A stretch of 64,000 nt of DNA from Gemmobacter lutimaris (GCF_003570715.1 NZ_QXXQ01000016.1:1-64000); one strand, 5' to 3'. Shown: positions 8,632-17,251, numbered from the stretch's first letter. The notes: generated by a model from the letters alone, not told the origin. Program-made: numbers and translations.

Positions 8632-9708
8632 TCAGAGCCGAAGGCCGCTGTCGCCGGAAAAGAGATGCGCGCGGCCCGGCTGGGGCTGTACGGTCAGGCC
8701 GCCGTCCGCGGCAAAGTCATGCTCGCCATCAAGCTGCACGGTTACGGGCTGGCCATCGGCAAGGCGGCCATAGGCGTAGGTCATGCCGCCCAGCCGCTCA
8801 CTGGCCTGCACCTCCACCGACGCACCGGGTCCGGCGACAAGGTGCTCGGGCCGGATGCCCAGCGTGACCTCGGCGCCGACGGCGGGCAAATGATCCACGG
8901 CCACGTCGCAGACTAGTCCGGCGGCATCGACGCGGGCCGTCCCGGACTCGGTCGCCGTGACCCGCGCCTTCAGGAGGTTCATTTTCGGGCTGCCGATAAA
9001 GCCCGCAACGAAGGTGTTGGCCGGGTGGCGGTAGATCTCCAGCGGCGCGCCGATCTGCTCCACCAGCCCGTCGCGCAGCACGACGATCTTGTCGGCCAAC
9101 GTCATCGCTTCGATCTGGTCATGGGTGACGTAGACCATGGTCGCCTGCAACTCGCGGTGGAGCTGCGCCAGTTCGATCCGCATTTGCAGGCGAAGCGAGG
9201 CATCGAGGTTCGACAATGGCTCGTCGAACAGAAAGACCTTTGGGTTGCGCACGATGGCCCGGCCAATGGCAACACGCTGGCGCTGGCCGCCGGACAGTTC
9301 CTTGGGCAGCCGCTTCATCAGGGGCCCCAGTTGCAGGATCTCCGCCGCCCGGGCGATCTTGCGCGCAGCCTCGTCTTTCGGCGTTTTGGCCACCTTCAAC
9401 GCGAAACCCATGTTCTGTTCCACGGTCTTGTGCGGGTAAAGCGCATAGGACTGGAACACCATCGCGATGCCCCGGTCGGCCGGGCGCACGTCGTTCATGC
9501 GCTGCCCGTCGATCAGCAGTTCGCCCCGGCTGATGCTTTCCAGCCCCGCGATCATCCGCAGCAAGGTGGACTTGCCGCAGCCCGACGGGCCGACGATCAC
9601 GACGAATTCGCGCTCGGCAATGTCGATGTCGATGCCGCGCACGGCCTCATAGGTTCCGTATTGCTTGGCGATCGCCTTGATCTGCATATAGGCCATGGGG
9701 GCACTCAT
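8632..9708 (-). CDS. Sugar ABC transporter ATPase (MalK/UgpC type)
   Basis: A 358-residue ABC ATPase. Walker [10 protein letters not shown] at 40-48, signature LSGGQ at 138-142 and Walker B VFLFDEP at 158-164 are intact. The C-terminal TOBE/MalK regulatory domain follows (TLGIRPEHL). The ATG at 9708 overlaps the upstream permease stop; alternative inner starts exist at MAYMQIK. It energises the importer formed by the next three genes upstream. UgpC/MalK ATPases are often shared between importers, but here the linkage is direct. Confidence 0.9.
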   Translation of the reverse strand: MSAPMAYMQIKAIAKQYGTYEAVRGIDIDIAEREFVVIVGPSGCGKSTLLRMIAGLESISRGELLIDGQRMNDVRPADRGIAMVFQSYALYPHKTVEQNMGFALKVAKTPKDEAARKIARAAEILQLGPLMKRLPKELSGGQRQRVAIGRAIVRNPKVFLFDEPLSNLDASLRLQMRIELAQLHRELQATMVYVTHDQIEAMTLADKIVVLRDGLVEQIGAPLEIYRHPANTFVAGFIGSPKMNLLKARVTATESGTARVDAAGLVCDVAVDHLPAVGAEVTLGIRPEHLVAGPGASVEVQASERLGGMTYAYGRLADGQPVTVQLDGEHDFAADGGLTVQPQPGRAHLFSGDSGLRL

Positions 9709-10544
9709 TTGACGGCGCCGCTGGTCAGGCCGCCAACGAACTGGCGCTGCATGATCAGGAAGGTCGCAAGGATGGGAAGGATCGACAGGGCCAGCCCGGC
9801 CATCAGCACGCCCCAGTCGGCGCGCAGGGCGACGGCAAAGCTCATCACGCCGATGGTCACGGTTTTGACGGTTTCGCTTTCCACGAAGGTCAGGGCAAAG
9901 ATGAACTCGTTCCAGACCCGCATCGCCGAGATCAGGCCGGCCGATGCCAGGATCGGGCGGCAGAGCGGCAGGTAGACCTCGCGGAAGATACGCGCCTCGC
10001 CCGCGCCGTCCATCAGGGCGGCCTCGCGCAGCTCGCCCGGAATGCCGGTCATGTAGGCGCGGATCAGGAAGGTGGTGAAGGGCAGCCCGAAAGCCACGTT
10101 CGGCAGTATCAGCGCGAAGTAAGTGTTGTAGAGACCGGTCTCGGCCATGACGCGGAACAGCGGGATCAGGCTGACCTCGGGTGGCAGGATCGCGCCGCCA
10201 AGGATCAGGGTATAGATCGCCGCCTTAGCGCGGAAGTTCAGCACCACTAGGGCATAGGCGGCCATGGTCGCCAGGGTAAGTTCGATCAGGACAGTGGCGG
10301 TCGTCACGATCAGCGAGTTCAGCAGGTAACGCGAGATGCCATAGTTCCAGGCGGTCGAGAAGTTTTCCCAATGCCAGACCTTTGGCAGGCCCCAGGTGGC
10401 GGCGAACATGTCGTTCGTGGTCTTGAAGGCGTTCAGGAACAGCCAGATCATCGGGTAGACGCAGATCACCGCCAGCGTCAGGAACACGGCCCACAACAGG
10501 ATGCGGTTTGCAACTGCAAGGGCGGTAAGGGAACGCGCGGTCAT
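9705..10544 (-). CDS. Carbohydrate ABC transporter permease (MalG type)
   Basis: A 279-residue inner-membrane permease with six predicted membrane segments and the EAA loop ([20 protein letters not shown]) that docks the ATPase. Family CUT1 permeases of this size pair with a MalF-type partner, found directly upstream with 1 bp between the genes. It imports the substrate delivered by the binding protein encoded at the head of the operon. Confidence 0.9.
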   Translation of the reverse strand: MTARSLTALAVANRILLWAVFLTLAVICVYPMIWLFLNAFKTTNDMFAATWGLPKVWHWENFSTAWNYGISRYLLNSLIVTTATVLIELTLATMAAYALVVLNFRAKAAIYTLILGGAILPPEVSLIPLFRVMAETGLYNTYFALILPNVAFGLPFTTFLIRAYMTGIPGELREAALMDGAGEARIFREVYLPLCRPILASAGLISAMRVWNEFIFALTFVESETVKTVTIGVMSFAVALRADWGVLMAGLALSILPILATFLIMQRQFVGGLTSGAVK

Positions 10545-10545
10545 C

Positions 10546-11448
10546 CTAGCGATCCTTCTGCAGCTTGATCTGCATCAGACCGATGGTCAGCGCGATGAAG
10601 AAGATTACCGTGGCGATCGTGGACGAATATCCGATCATGTCGTCGCGGAACGCGGCGCGATACATCAGGGTGCCCAGCACCTCGGACGAATGGTTCGGTC
10701 CGCCCGCCGTCATCACCCAGACGATGTCGAACACCTTGAGCGAGCCGAGGATGGTGATGATGGTGACGATCAGGATCGTCTCGCGCACGCCGGGCACGGT
10801 GATATGCCAGAACTGCTGGATGCCCGAGGCGCCGTCGATTTCCATCGCCTCATACAGGTCGCGCGGCACGGCGCGGATGGCGACCATGAACAGCGCCATG
10901 ATGTATCCCGTCCACTGCCACTGGCTGACGAAGATCACCGCGAAAATGGCGGTATCCGGCTCTCCCAGCCAGGCTTTCGACCAGGACGACAGGCCGGTTT
11001 CCCACAGGAGCTGGTCGATCAGGCCGGTGGTCGGCGTCATGAGCAGTTGCCAGACCAGCCCCACAACAACCACCGGCAGGATCGACGGCAGGAACAGCGC
11101 GGTGCGGAAAAGGTTGGCCGAGAGGTCGGGAAAAACCCTCGCCTCTAGCACGGCCGCCAGCGTCAGCGCGACACCCACCTGACAGGCAACCGAAATGACC
11201 GCATAGATGGCGTTATTGGTCAGTGCTGTGGTGAACTTCGGATCGTTCCACAGCCGCAGATAGTTGTCGAAGCCGACGAAATCCCAGTCCAGTGACATGG
11301 CCGAGAACGAGAACAGGCTGAAGCGGATGTTCGTCAGCGCCGGCCCGTAGACGAAGACCACCAGGAACAGCAGCGCCGGGGCGACCCAGAGCCAGCCCTG
11401 CAAGCTTTGTCGCCACGTCGCGCGGGTATGATCGGACCTGTCGGTCAT
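10546..11448 (-). CDS. Carbohydrate ABC transporter permease (MalF/UgpA type)
   Basis: A 300-residue CUT1 permease with an N-terminal membrane segment (LQGWLWVAPALLFLVVFVYG) and the EAA loop DLYEAMEIDGASGIQQFWHI. It is separated from the binding-protein gene by 77 bp that contain a strong hairpin (11481-11506), a common way to give the binding protein higher expression than the membrane parts. Confidence 0.9.
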   Translation of the reverse strand: MTDRSDHTRATWRQSLQGWLWVAPALLFLVVFVYGPALTNIRFSLFSFSAMSLDWDFVGFDNYLRLWNDPKFTTALTNNAIYAVISVACQVGVALTLAAVLEARVFPDLSANLFRTALFLPSILPVVVVGLVWQLLMTPTTGLIDQLLWETGLSSWSKAWLGEPDTAIFAVIFVSQWQWTGYIMALFMVAIRAVPRDLYEAMEIDGASGIQQFWHITVPGVRETILIVTIITILGSLKVFDIVWVMTAGGPNHSSEVLGTLMYRAAFRDDMIGYSSTIATVIFFIALTIGLMQIKLQKDR

Positions 11449-11480
11449 CGGTCTGTCAGTCCTGTCCGGAGGGGGAAATG

Positions 11481-11506
11481 GCCGGGCGACCTTCAGGCCG
11501 CCCGGC
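11481..11506 (-). terminator. Intercistronic hairpin after the binding-protein gene
   Basis: Perfect 8-bp arms GCCGGGCG and CGCCCGGC around a 10-nt loop, with no T-run. It sits between the solute-binding protein and permease genes and probably acts as an attenuator or mRNA-stabilising element, not a full stop. Confidence 0.6.
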
Positions 11507-11525
11507 GTTGGTCCAGCGGGGGAGC

Positions 11526-12800
11526 TTACCGCTGGGCCAGTGTTTCCTTGGCGGCGGCACGGACCTTTTCCATGACCGCCTCGGGCGTCTCATCGCCCGA
11601 CAACAGGCCTTGCCCGGCGGCCAGGATCACGTTGGCCGAAGCCGTGTCCATGTCAGTATCCAGCCACAGCGCCATGCCTGCAGCATCTTCCAGCGCCTTC
11701 AGCCCGGCCAGCGTTTCGGGCGTGGTGGTCTCTTCGGTAACCGAACCGATCACCGCCGAGGTCATGCCGGTTGTCGAGACATACTTGGCCGCTTGTTCGG
11801 GTGACGTGATGAAGTTCAGGAACGCCAGCGCCTCTTGCGGGTGTTCCGTCTTGGCCGAGATCAGGAACCCGTCCGGCGCGCCCGTCAGCAGGTCGTTGCG
11901 GCCAGCGGCGCCTTCCATCGGCGGCAGCGGGAAGAAGCCCCAGCCCTGTTCGGCCACCGGCGTGTCGGCCAGCATGTAGAACTCGACCAGTTCCAGGTAG
12001 ACCATCGCCGACCGGCCGGCGATGAACGCGCCCCGCGCTTGCTGATGCGAGATCGCGTTGGCTCCGTTGTTGAAATAACCCTTGTCGCCGAAGGATTTGT
12101 ACAGCGCCAAAGCCTCGACATAGCCCGGGTGGGTATATAGCTGGTCGGCCGGAGCGAGCAGTTGATAGTCGGCCTGACGCACGTCATCAGGGACCATCTT
12201 GGCGAAAAGGTCGCCGATGTAGTGCGTCGCGGCCCAGGGTGACTGGTTGCCATAGGCGATCGGAACCTCACCCGCAGCCAAGAGTGCGTCGTTCAGCGCG
12301 ATGAAATCGGCGAAGGTCGTCGGCACAGCCAGCCCGTGCTTTTCGAAGATCGCCTTGTTGTAGATCATGTATTTGCTGTCGACGTTCACCGGAATGCCGA
12401 ACTGCTTGCCCTCGAACTGGAACGGTTCCAGCGAGGCGGCAGCGAACCGGCCTTGCCATTCCGGCCCGGCCAGTGCCTCGGTCAGGTCCAGCGTGCGGCC
12501 TTCGCGGGCGAACTTGCGGCCAAACTCGCCCGACCACGAGAAATAGATGTCCGGCACCTGGTCCGAGGCCATCAGGACGCGGATCTTGTCCTTGTAGGGC
12601 TCATCCGCAACCGACTCCATCACGATGTCGATGGCGGGGTTGGCGGCCTCGAACTCGGCCACGGCGGCGTCGAAGTAGGCCATGTTCTCGGGCTCGGGGA
12701 ACTTGTGCAGGAAACTGACCACGGTCTTGTCCTGCGCCAGCCCCGGCAGCGATGCCAGGATACCGGTCGCCAGAGCGGTCATGGCAAGAAGATGCTTCAT
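11526..12800 (-). CDS. Extracellular sugar-binding protein of the ABC importer
   Basis: A 424-residue family-1 solute-binding protein. A signal peptide is clear (MKHLLAMTALATGILASLPGLAQ, cleavage after about 22). The mature part shows the MalE-like pattern, including PDIYFSWSGEFGRKFAREG and GAPDGFLISAKTEHPQEALAF. It starts at an ATG at 12800 with AGGGAGAG before it and is the first gene of the nine-gene operon. Palindromic GntR-type sites lie directly upstream. The ligand is inferred from the catabolic genes to be a fructosyl-amino acid or related fructosamine; nothing in this gene proves it. Confidence 0.9.
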   Translation of the reverse strand: MKHLLAMTALATGILASLPGLAQDKTVVSFLHKFPEPENMAYFDAAVAEFEAANPAIDIVMESVADEPYKDKIRVLMASDQVPDIYFSWSGEFGRKFAREGRTLDLTEALAGPEWQGRFAAASLEPFQFEGKQFGIPVNVDSKYMIYNKAIFEKHGLAVPTTFADFIALNDALLAAGEVPIAYGNQSPWAATHYIGDLFAKMVPDDVRQADYQLLAPADQLYTHPGYVEALALYKSFGDKGYFNNGANAISHQQARGAFIAGRSAMVYLELVEFYMLADTPVAEQGWGFFPLPPMEGAAGRNDLLTGAPDGFLISAKTEHPQEALAFLNFITSPEQAAKYVSTTGMTSAVIGSVTEETTTPETLAGLKALEDAAGMALWLDTDMDTASANVILAAGQGLLSGDETPEAVMEKVRAAAKETLAQR

Positions 12801-12828
12801 CGAACTCTCCCTTGTTGGTTGGCCGAAC

Positions 12829-13071
12829 TATACCAATTTGCCCGGCTTGGTTAGCATTGGTATATTGGTATCCATACCAAGCGGACCAAAGCAACGGTTT
12901 TCTTTCTTGAATCTGCGATTTTTAATGCTGCACAGCGGCATAGCAGCGCTGCAATCGGCTTTTCAGTTGCTTCTTTCGTGTTGTTGGTATAGGCATTGGG
13001 ACTGATGGCCCCTGCTACTTCTGGAAAATCGGGGCGATTTCAACGCGTGTCCTGCTGTCGGTGTATACCAA
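12829..13071. promoter_or_regulatory. Operator array between ABC operon and GntR gene
   Basis: The 271-bp divergent region carries repeated half-sites TTGGTATA/TATACCAA at 12829-12836, 12857-12864, 12984-12991 and 13064-13071, plus a perfect 7-2-7 palindrome TTGGTATCCATACCAA at 12865-12880. The last half-site touches the ATG of the regulator gene. GntR/UTRA regulators usually bind short palindromes with T(A/G)TA centres, so this is a likely autoregulated divergent control region. Confidence 0.75.
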
Positions 13072-13872
13072 ATGCCCATCCCATCTTTCATCAGTCAGGA
13101 TCATCGCCCCGGGTCGGCCCTGGCCCGGGTGCATCTGCTCTTGCGCAATCTCATGCTGGAAACCGGCATGTCGCATGGCGACCGCATTCCGTCAGAACGT
13201 GAACTGGCAGAGCGATTCGGGATTTCGCGCATGACCGTGCGCAAGGCTCTGAACCAGCTTGTTGACGCGGGACATCTGGAACGACGGGGCACAGCGGGCA
13301 CGTTCCTGCCCGAACCCGCCGTCGTGAGGCCCTTGTCCAAGCGGGTATCGACCGCGATTTCGGAAGTGGTGGGACAGGCCGGTCACAAACCCGGCGCGCG
13401 CCTTCTGTTCTTTGAACAGGCGCAGGCCGATGCCAATATCGCGCGGCGGCTGCATCTGGAAGAAGGCGCCCCGGTCATCGTGATCAAACGTCTTCGCTTG
13501 TCGGACGCGGTGCCCTTCTGCGTCGAAACCAGCTACCTGCCGCACCACCGAGTTCCCGGACTGGTCGCCGCCGATGTATTCGCCGCGCCATCGCTTTACG
13601 CCCTTTTGCGCGAACGCTTCGGCATGACCTTCGCAACATCGGACTTCCATGTCAGCGTGGACATCGCCCCGGACACTGAAGCCGACCTGCTTGGCCTTGC
13701 CCCGGGGGCAGGTGCGCTGGCTATGCGCTCAACGGTCTATGATCGTGACGGAAGACCGGCCGAGTTCCTGATTTCGTGGAACCATCCTGACCGCGTCGCT
13801 TTCGAATCCCTGCGCGACGACACGGGCCCAGTGAAAAGCGTGTTCACCGACTGGGCAAGTCCAAGGCCATGA
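13072..13872 (+). CDS. GntR-family regulator with UTRA domain (FrlR-like)
   Basis: A 266-residue regulator. The N-terminal winged helix (IPSERELAERFGISRMTVRKALNQL, about residues 43-66) is followed by a UTRA ligand domain from about residue 95 (VIKRLRLSDAVPFCVETSYLP). UTRA domains bind sugar phosphates or amino-sugar-like effectors, and FrlR of E. coli belongs here. It is divergent from the fructosamine operon with a TTGGTATA operator array between them. No good ribosome binding site precedes the ATG, which lies directly after a TATACCAA half-site, so a leaderless or short-leader mRNA is possible. Confidence 0.9.
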   Translation: MPIPSFISQDHRPGSALARVHLLLRNLMLETGMSHGDRIPSERELAERFGISRMTVRKALNQLVDAGHLERRGTAGTFLPEPAVVRPLSKRVSTAISEVVGQAGHKPGARLLFFEQAQADANIARRLHLEEGAPVIVIKRLRLSDAVPFCVETSYLPHHRVPGLVAADVFAAPSLYALLRERFGMTFATSDFHVSVDIAPDTEADLLGLAPGAGALAMRSTVYDRDGRPAEFLISWNHPDRVAFESLRDDTGPVKSVFTDWASPRP

Positions 13873-13917
13873 AGGCGCAATCGGGGACGTCCGCTTCGGG
13901 CCGACATCGACGGAACC

Positions 13918-13935
13918 CGGCGGGTTTCCCCGCCG
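13918..13935 (-). terminator. Hairpin after ssb
   Basis: On the minus strand CGGCGGGG-AA-ACCCGCCG forms a strong stem downstream of the ssb stop (13963). There is no clear T-run. A hairpin of the same composition follows the large ParB-like gene (17252-17271). The gntR gene ends nearby from the other side. Confidence 0.5.
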
Positions 13936-13962
13936 AGCCCTTTCGGAGAGACCCAGTTCCTT

Positions 13963-14367
13963 TCAGAACGGGATCTCATCGTCGCGGTCGACCAACTCGG
14001 GGTTTTCATTCTCGGTCGCCTTCGGGCGGCTGAGGAAATCAACCTTCTCAGCGATGATCTCACAGCCGTAGCGGTCGGTGCCGGTTGCGTCGGTCCACTT
14101 GGTGTAGTGGATGCGGCCGTGGACCAGGACCTTCATGCCCTTTTCGCAGTGCTCTGCCACAGTCTTGCCGAGACCGTTGAAGCAGGTGATGCGGTGCCAT
14201 TCGGTGTCCATGACCCGGTAGCCGTTTTCGTCGCGGATCGCGCGACCTTCCGAAAGGCGGGGGCGCGAGGTGGCGAGGGTGAAGTTGGTGATCTTGGTGC
14301 CGCTCTGGGTGGCGCGGACTTCGGGCTTCTGACCGATGTTGCCGGCGAGGATGACGATGTTCTGCAT
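13963..14367 (-). CDS. ssb: Single-stranded DNA-binding protein
   Basis: A 134-residue plasmid SSB. The OB fold covers about residues 1-105 (MQNIVILAGNIGQKPEVRAT, then WHRITCFNGLGKTVAEHCEKG and VHGRIHYTKW), and the acidic tail ends DDEIPF, the tip that recruits partner proteins. The ATG at 14367 is preceded by AGGAG. The linker is short compared with chromosomal SSB. Plasmid SSBs support replication or conjugation. The longer upstream frame is not used because it lacks family similarity. Confidence 0.9.
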   Translation of the reverse strand: MQNIVILAGNIGQKPEVRATQSGTKITNFTLATSRPRLSEGRAIRDENGYRVMDTEWHRITCFNGLGKTVAEHCEKGMKVLVHGRIHYTKWTDATGTDRYGCEIIAEKVDFLSRPKATENENPELVDRDDEIPF

Positions 14368-14796
14368 GTTAAGCTCCTGTGTTTCCTGTCCTTGGGACCG
14401 TCCCTTCGACAAGACCCGAAAGAAGCCTGTCGGGTGAGGCGTGCACGGCTGGGCCATCAGAACAGACGGAAACCCCCAAAGGTCCGGGGTGGAGCGGGCA
14501 GGACGCAAACGGCGGCCAACACGGCTCGGACTGACGCGGGGTTGCACGATTGAACCCGAACAGGCTTAGGGGATTGTCAGTCGAAGGGATGGCGCCGAGG
14601 ACAGGAGAGATTGGGGGCTCTTGCAGAACATGTCTTTCCTCGCCCTGCTAAGACGGCAAACCCAAAGTCCTTACCCCCATAGCGGCTGATCACCTCTGAG
14701 CCCCTTTGCTTGCCATTCGCGCCCCAGCCTGATCGGAGTTGCGAGCCCGCGCCGTGACGGCTATCCCGAGGGCATCATTTTGGACACGAGGCACCC
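14368..14796. other. 429-bp divergent intergenic region
   Basis: It lies between ssb (minus) and the H-NS-like gene (plus) and should hold both promoters. I see no gene, RNA or strong palindrome in it; CACGAGGCACCC just before the ATG at 14797 provides a weak ribosome binding site. Confidence 0.5.
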
Positions 14797-15117
14797 ATGG
14801 CTGAATTCAACATCGAGGCAATGTCACTCAAGGAGCTCAAAAGCCTGCAGAAGGATCTGGCCAAGGCCATTTCCAACTTTGAAGACCGGAAGAAAAGCGA
14901 TGCCCGCAGCAAGCTCGAGATCATTGCCAAAGAGATGGGCTATTCCCTTGCCGACCTGATTGGCGCCGAGGTGAAACCCAGCCGTGCGCCCGCCGCCGCG
15001 AAATACCGCCACCCAGAAAACGCGGCTCTCACTTGGTCAGGCCGGGGGCGCAAACCGCTGTGGTTTGTCGCAGCCCTAGAAGCAGGCAAATCGCCCGAGG
15101 ACATGGCAGTCAACTGA
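14797..15117 (+). CDS. H-NS-like nucleoid-associated protein
   Basis: A 106-residue H-NS family protein. The N-terminal half is a coiled coil (LKELKSLQKDLAKAISNFED), and the C-terminal DNA-binding domain is recognised by YRHPENAALTWSGRGRKPLW at about residues 70-89, where SGRGRKP is the AT-hook-like loop that enters the minor groove. Plasmid H-NS homologues (HvrA/Spb-like in Rhodobacterales) silence transferred AT-rich DNA and reduce the fitness cost of the plasmid. It lies alone between ssb and the small exported-protein gene. Confidence 0.85.
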   Translation: MAEFNIEAMSLKELKSLQKDLAKAISNFEDRKKSDARSKLEIIAKEMGYSLADLIGAEVKPSRAPAAAKYRHPENAALTWSGRGRKPLWFVAALEAGKSPEDMAVN

Positions 15118-15335
15118 CCGCCTGTGCGTGACCGAGCAGTAGGACGTTCGCGTTATAGAAATCCACTTTTGTGAGCACGTCGCCTCGGTCATGTTTACAG
15201 AGCGTAGTTCTCCCAAAATGAGAAAGCCCCCTGCCCTATCTGCTTCAGTTTCTTGCCACCGCCTTCTTTGGATTTCGGAATGCCGACAAGACGTCGGCGC
15301 AATGGGCCTGTCAGGCTCTTGGGGGCAGACAGGCG

Positions 15336-15370
15336 AAAAGCCCGGAGGCGCGTTCGCGCCGTGCCCGGGC
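15336..15370 (-). terminator. Rho-independent terminator of the small gene at 15391
   Basis: On the minus strand GCCCGG and CCGGGC enclose an inner GGCGCG/CGCGCC stem and are followed by TTTT. It begins about 20 bp after the TAA of the 54-residue frame, which supports that frame being a real transcribed gene. Confidence 0.7.
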
Positions 15371-15390
15371 CTTCTTAACGACCGTGGGCT

Positions 15391-15555
15391 TTACGCCCAC
15401 GGGTCGATCTCAACAAGCACCTGAACCTCGTCGCCGTCGATTTCATCGGCGGGGACGGCACCAAAGGTTCCATCCCCTGCCTGAAAGACGACGATCGAAA
15501 CCATGAGCGTGGCGGCGAGGGAGGCGGCGAAGGCGTGTGCATCTTTGCGGGACAT
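15391..15555 (-). CDS. 54-residue small membrane or exported protein
   Basis: A short frame beginning MSRKDAHAFAASLAATLMV and ending VEIDPWA. Residues 8-24 form one hydrophobic helix that can act as signal anchor or signal peptide, and the rest is strongly acidic (DEIDGDEVQV). AGGAG stands ten bases before the ATG and a good terminator follows the stop. I do not recognise a family. The combination of ribosome binding site, hydrophobic segment and terminator makes it more than a random frame, though no homologue is known to me. Confidence 0.5.
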   Translation of the reverse strand: MSRKDAHAFAASLAATLMVSIVVFQAGDGTFGAVPADEIDGDEVQVLVEIDPWA

Positions 15556-16005
15556 CTGTTTTGGCTCCTGCTGGGAGGCGAGGGACCATCCCCCGCGCTG
15601 ACAGGAACCCGCAGGCCCAAAGACGGTCTGACATCACCGGGTGCGTTCGGGCTTGCCCCGAATCCGGCCGGCGGCACGGGCTCGCCCCGTAGTCCGAGCC
15701 CTTGTGGCTTGATCTCGAAGACTGGATTTGGGCCAAGGAAGGGACTGGCAAGCGGGGGATGGTACTTTGACACAAGGAGCCGAATTGTCCCGCTGATGCT
15801 CACCCCGCCAGCCTTGCAGACATGCATTTGGTTGACTGAGGCATTACTGGGGATGGAGCCTTTGGTGCCCCGCGCAAATGCGAGGGACAGGTTGATGCTG
15901 GATGAGAGGCCCGCGTGCGGCGGGCCCCCTTGGTCAATGAGAAGGCTCAGGCGGCGATGTCCGCCTTCTGTGCCCTCTACCGTGCGTTTTGAAATTGAGA
16001 GTTGG
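15556..16005. other. 450-bp gene-free stretch with tandem hairpins
   Basis: Between the small gene and parE there is no credible coding frame. It contains two neighbouring hairpins, TTCGGG/CCCGAA (15646-15662) and GGGCTCG/CGAGCCC (15678-15701), and a GC-rich inverted repeat GGCCCGC/GCGGGCC at about 15919-15938 that could end the parDE transcript. A small RNA is possible but not shown. Confidence 0.4.
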
Positions 16006-16344
16006 CTATTCGCCGCTGTCGCCTTCGCCCAAGGCGGCAAGCCGAGCAGGCAGGTCCATCCTGACATGCAGGAAGTCAACGACGATCATCCGGTCTGGCG
16101 CGGCAATAAAGACCACATAATGCTGTCCGGACCGGGCATAACGCAGGTTCTCGGGCAGCGCAGGATCAACCAGTCGACGGCAGTCTTTGGAAGGTGCAGC
16201 ACCGTCCGCCAGTGCCTGGCACTTTTCGATGAGGTCTTCAGCGTAAGCGTCTGCCTGCCGCCGGCCAAAAGTCTCAACTGTCCAAACCGCGATATCTTTC
16301 AGTGCGGCCTCTGCTTGCCGCGTCAACACCCATGGTTTTGGCAT
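16006..16344 (-). CDS. parE: ParE/RelE-family toxin
   Basis: A 112-residue ParE-type toxin: TRQAEAALKDIAVWTVETFG at the start and RYARSGQHYVVFIAAPDRMIVVDFLHVRMD at the end are the family's conserved helix and strand. ParE toxins inhibit gyrase; RelE toxins cut mRNA on the ribosome; the ParD partner here favours ParE. It shares a base with the end of the antitoxin gene (16344), the usual coupled arrangement. It serves plasmid stabilisation. Confidence 0.88.
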   Translation of the reverse strand: MPKPWVLTRQAEAALKDIAVWTVETFGRRQADAYAEDLIEKCQALADGAAPSKDCRRLVDPALPENLRYARSGQHYVVFIAAPDRMIVVDFLHVRMDLPARLAALGEGDSGE

Positions 16345-16604
16345 CAGGATGCGGACTTTTGCGCCGTTGCAAAGACCCGCCGGATTGCTTCTTCACCCGA
16401 TCCACGCGCGAAAGCCCCCTCCCGGACTTCAAGCACGCCACGTGTCAGCCGTGAGCGCAGGTCACGGAACTCGGCCTCTTCGCGCTCCAGCAAGCGCAAA
16501 CCGGCCCGCAGCGCCTCGGAGGCGTTCTGGTAGCGACCCGAGGCAACCAGATCGTCGATCAGCCTTGACTGGGGTTCGGTCAGAACAACGTTGCGGGTGG
16601 CCAT
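16344..16604 (-). CDS. parD: ParD-family antitoxin
   Basis: An 86-residue ribbon-helix-helix antitoxin: MATRNVVLTEPQSRLIDDLV then SGRYQNASEALRAGLRLLE is the CopG/ParD DNA-binding part; the tail wraps the toxin. The ATG at 16604 is chosen because the longer frame upstream lacks similarity and would run through the operator. A perfect palindrome lies 18 bp before the start, fitting autoregulation. Confidence 0.88.
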   Translation of the reverse strand: MATRNVVLTEPQSRLIDDLVASGRYQNASEALRAGLRLLEREEAEFRDLRSRLTRGVLEVREGAFARGSGEEAIRRVFATAQKSAS

Positions 16605-16621
16605 GCCGTGATCTCCATTTG

Positions 16622-16640
16622 ATTGGCAATATATGCCAAT
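16622..16640. promoter_or_regulatory. ParD operator palindrome
   Basis: ATTGGCAATATATGCCAAT has perfect 7-bp arms around ATATA and lies immediately upstream of parD. CopG/ParD proteins bind such sites; role inferred from position. Confidence 0.7.
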
Positions 16641-16710
16641 GGCGCCTATCTGTCGAGAGAGGCTCGACCAAACCGCAAGACGGCAGTGGCCGAGCCAGAA
16701 ATTAATCCCC

Positions 16711-17184
16711 TCAGGCGGCGATAGCCGCCTCCCCTGCCCCATCGTCGTTTTCAGCTCCGACGATCTCGAACCGCGCGCTGCGATAGCCCTCCTTGGCAAT
16801 CCAAAGCTCCGCCGCATTGACCGATACCGCCAGATGCAGCAGCTCAGTGTTGCCACCGAAGTCCAGTAGCACGCGGACCTGCCCCACCTTGGGCTCCTCG
16901 ATGACTTCGAAGACCAACCGGCTATCCGCCGAGTGGCTGCGCATGATGGTCACGAGGATCACCCCGTCTGAGGAGAAGTTCCCCTCATGCAGCGTGAAGG
17001 AGGCCGGAGCCGTCCAGGTCGGATAAGGCCGCTGCGGCTCTTTCTTCACCAGGCGACCAACACCGTTGGACCTTTCCCAAGATGCCAGCTTTTTGGTGAA
17101 GCGTGCGGGCGGTTTGGGACTGCCATCAGTGTAGCGAATGAGCGCGCCCAAGGGAGCTTTGTCGATGATTGTGTTTGCGGACAT
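16711..17184 (-). CDS. Conserved-looking plasmid protein of unknown function
   Basis: A 157-residue protein starting MSANTIIDKAPLGALIRYTD. The N-terminal third is basic (SPKPPARFTKKLASWERSNG) and the rest is beta-rich (FTLHEGNFSSDGVILVTIMR, then VRVLLDFGG). No known domain is recognised. It lies between parD and the ParB-like gene on the same strand. Its upstream region carries a palindrome GAATGCGAGCATTC at 17201-17214 and an AT-rich stretch to 17245, probably its promoter. Confidence 0.6.
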   Translation of the reverse strand: MSANTIIDKAPLGALIRYTDGSPKPPARFTKKLASWERSNGVGRLVKKEPQRPYPTWTAPASFTLHEGNFSSDGVILVTIMRSHSADSRLVFEVIEEPKVGQVRVLLDFGGNTELLHLAVSVNAAELWIAKEGYRSARFEIVGAENDDGAGEAAIAA

Positions 17185-17200
17185 GATTCCTCATCCTGAA

Positions 17201-17214
17201 TGCGAGCATTCGCA
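17201..17214. promoter_or_regulatory. Short palindrome before the 157-residue gene
   Basis: GAATGC-GA-GCATTC is a perfect 6-2-6 palindrome 17 bp upstream of the ATG at 17184, followed by AT-rich DNA. It may be an operator. Confidence 0.4.
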
Positions 17215-17251
17215 CTCATCATATTGATATTGTTGTAATTTGTGGTGATTA

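Noticed and set aside
15535-16533. 332-codon plus-strand frame across parE and the upstream gap
   Set aside because: It runs antisense to parE/parD, whose family motifs are clear, and has no domain of its own.
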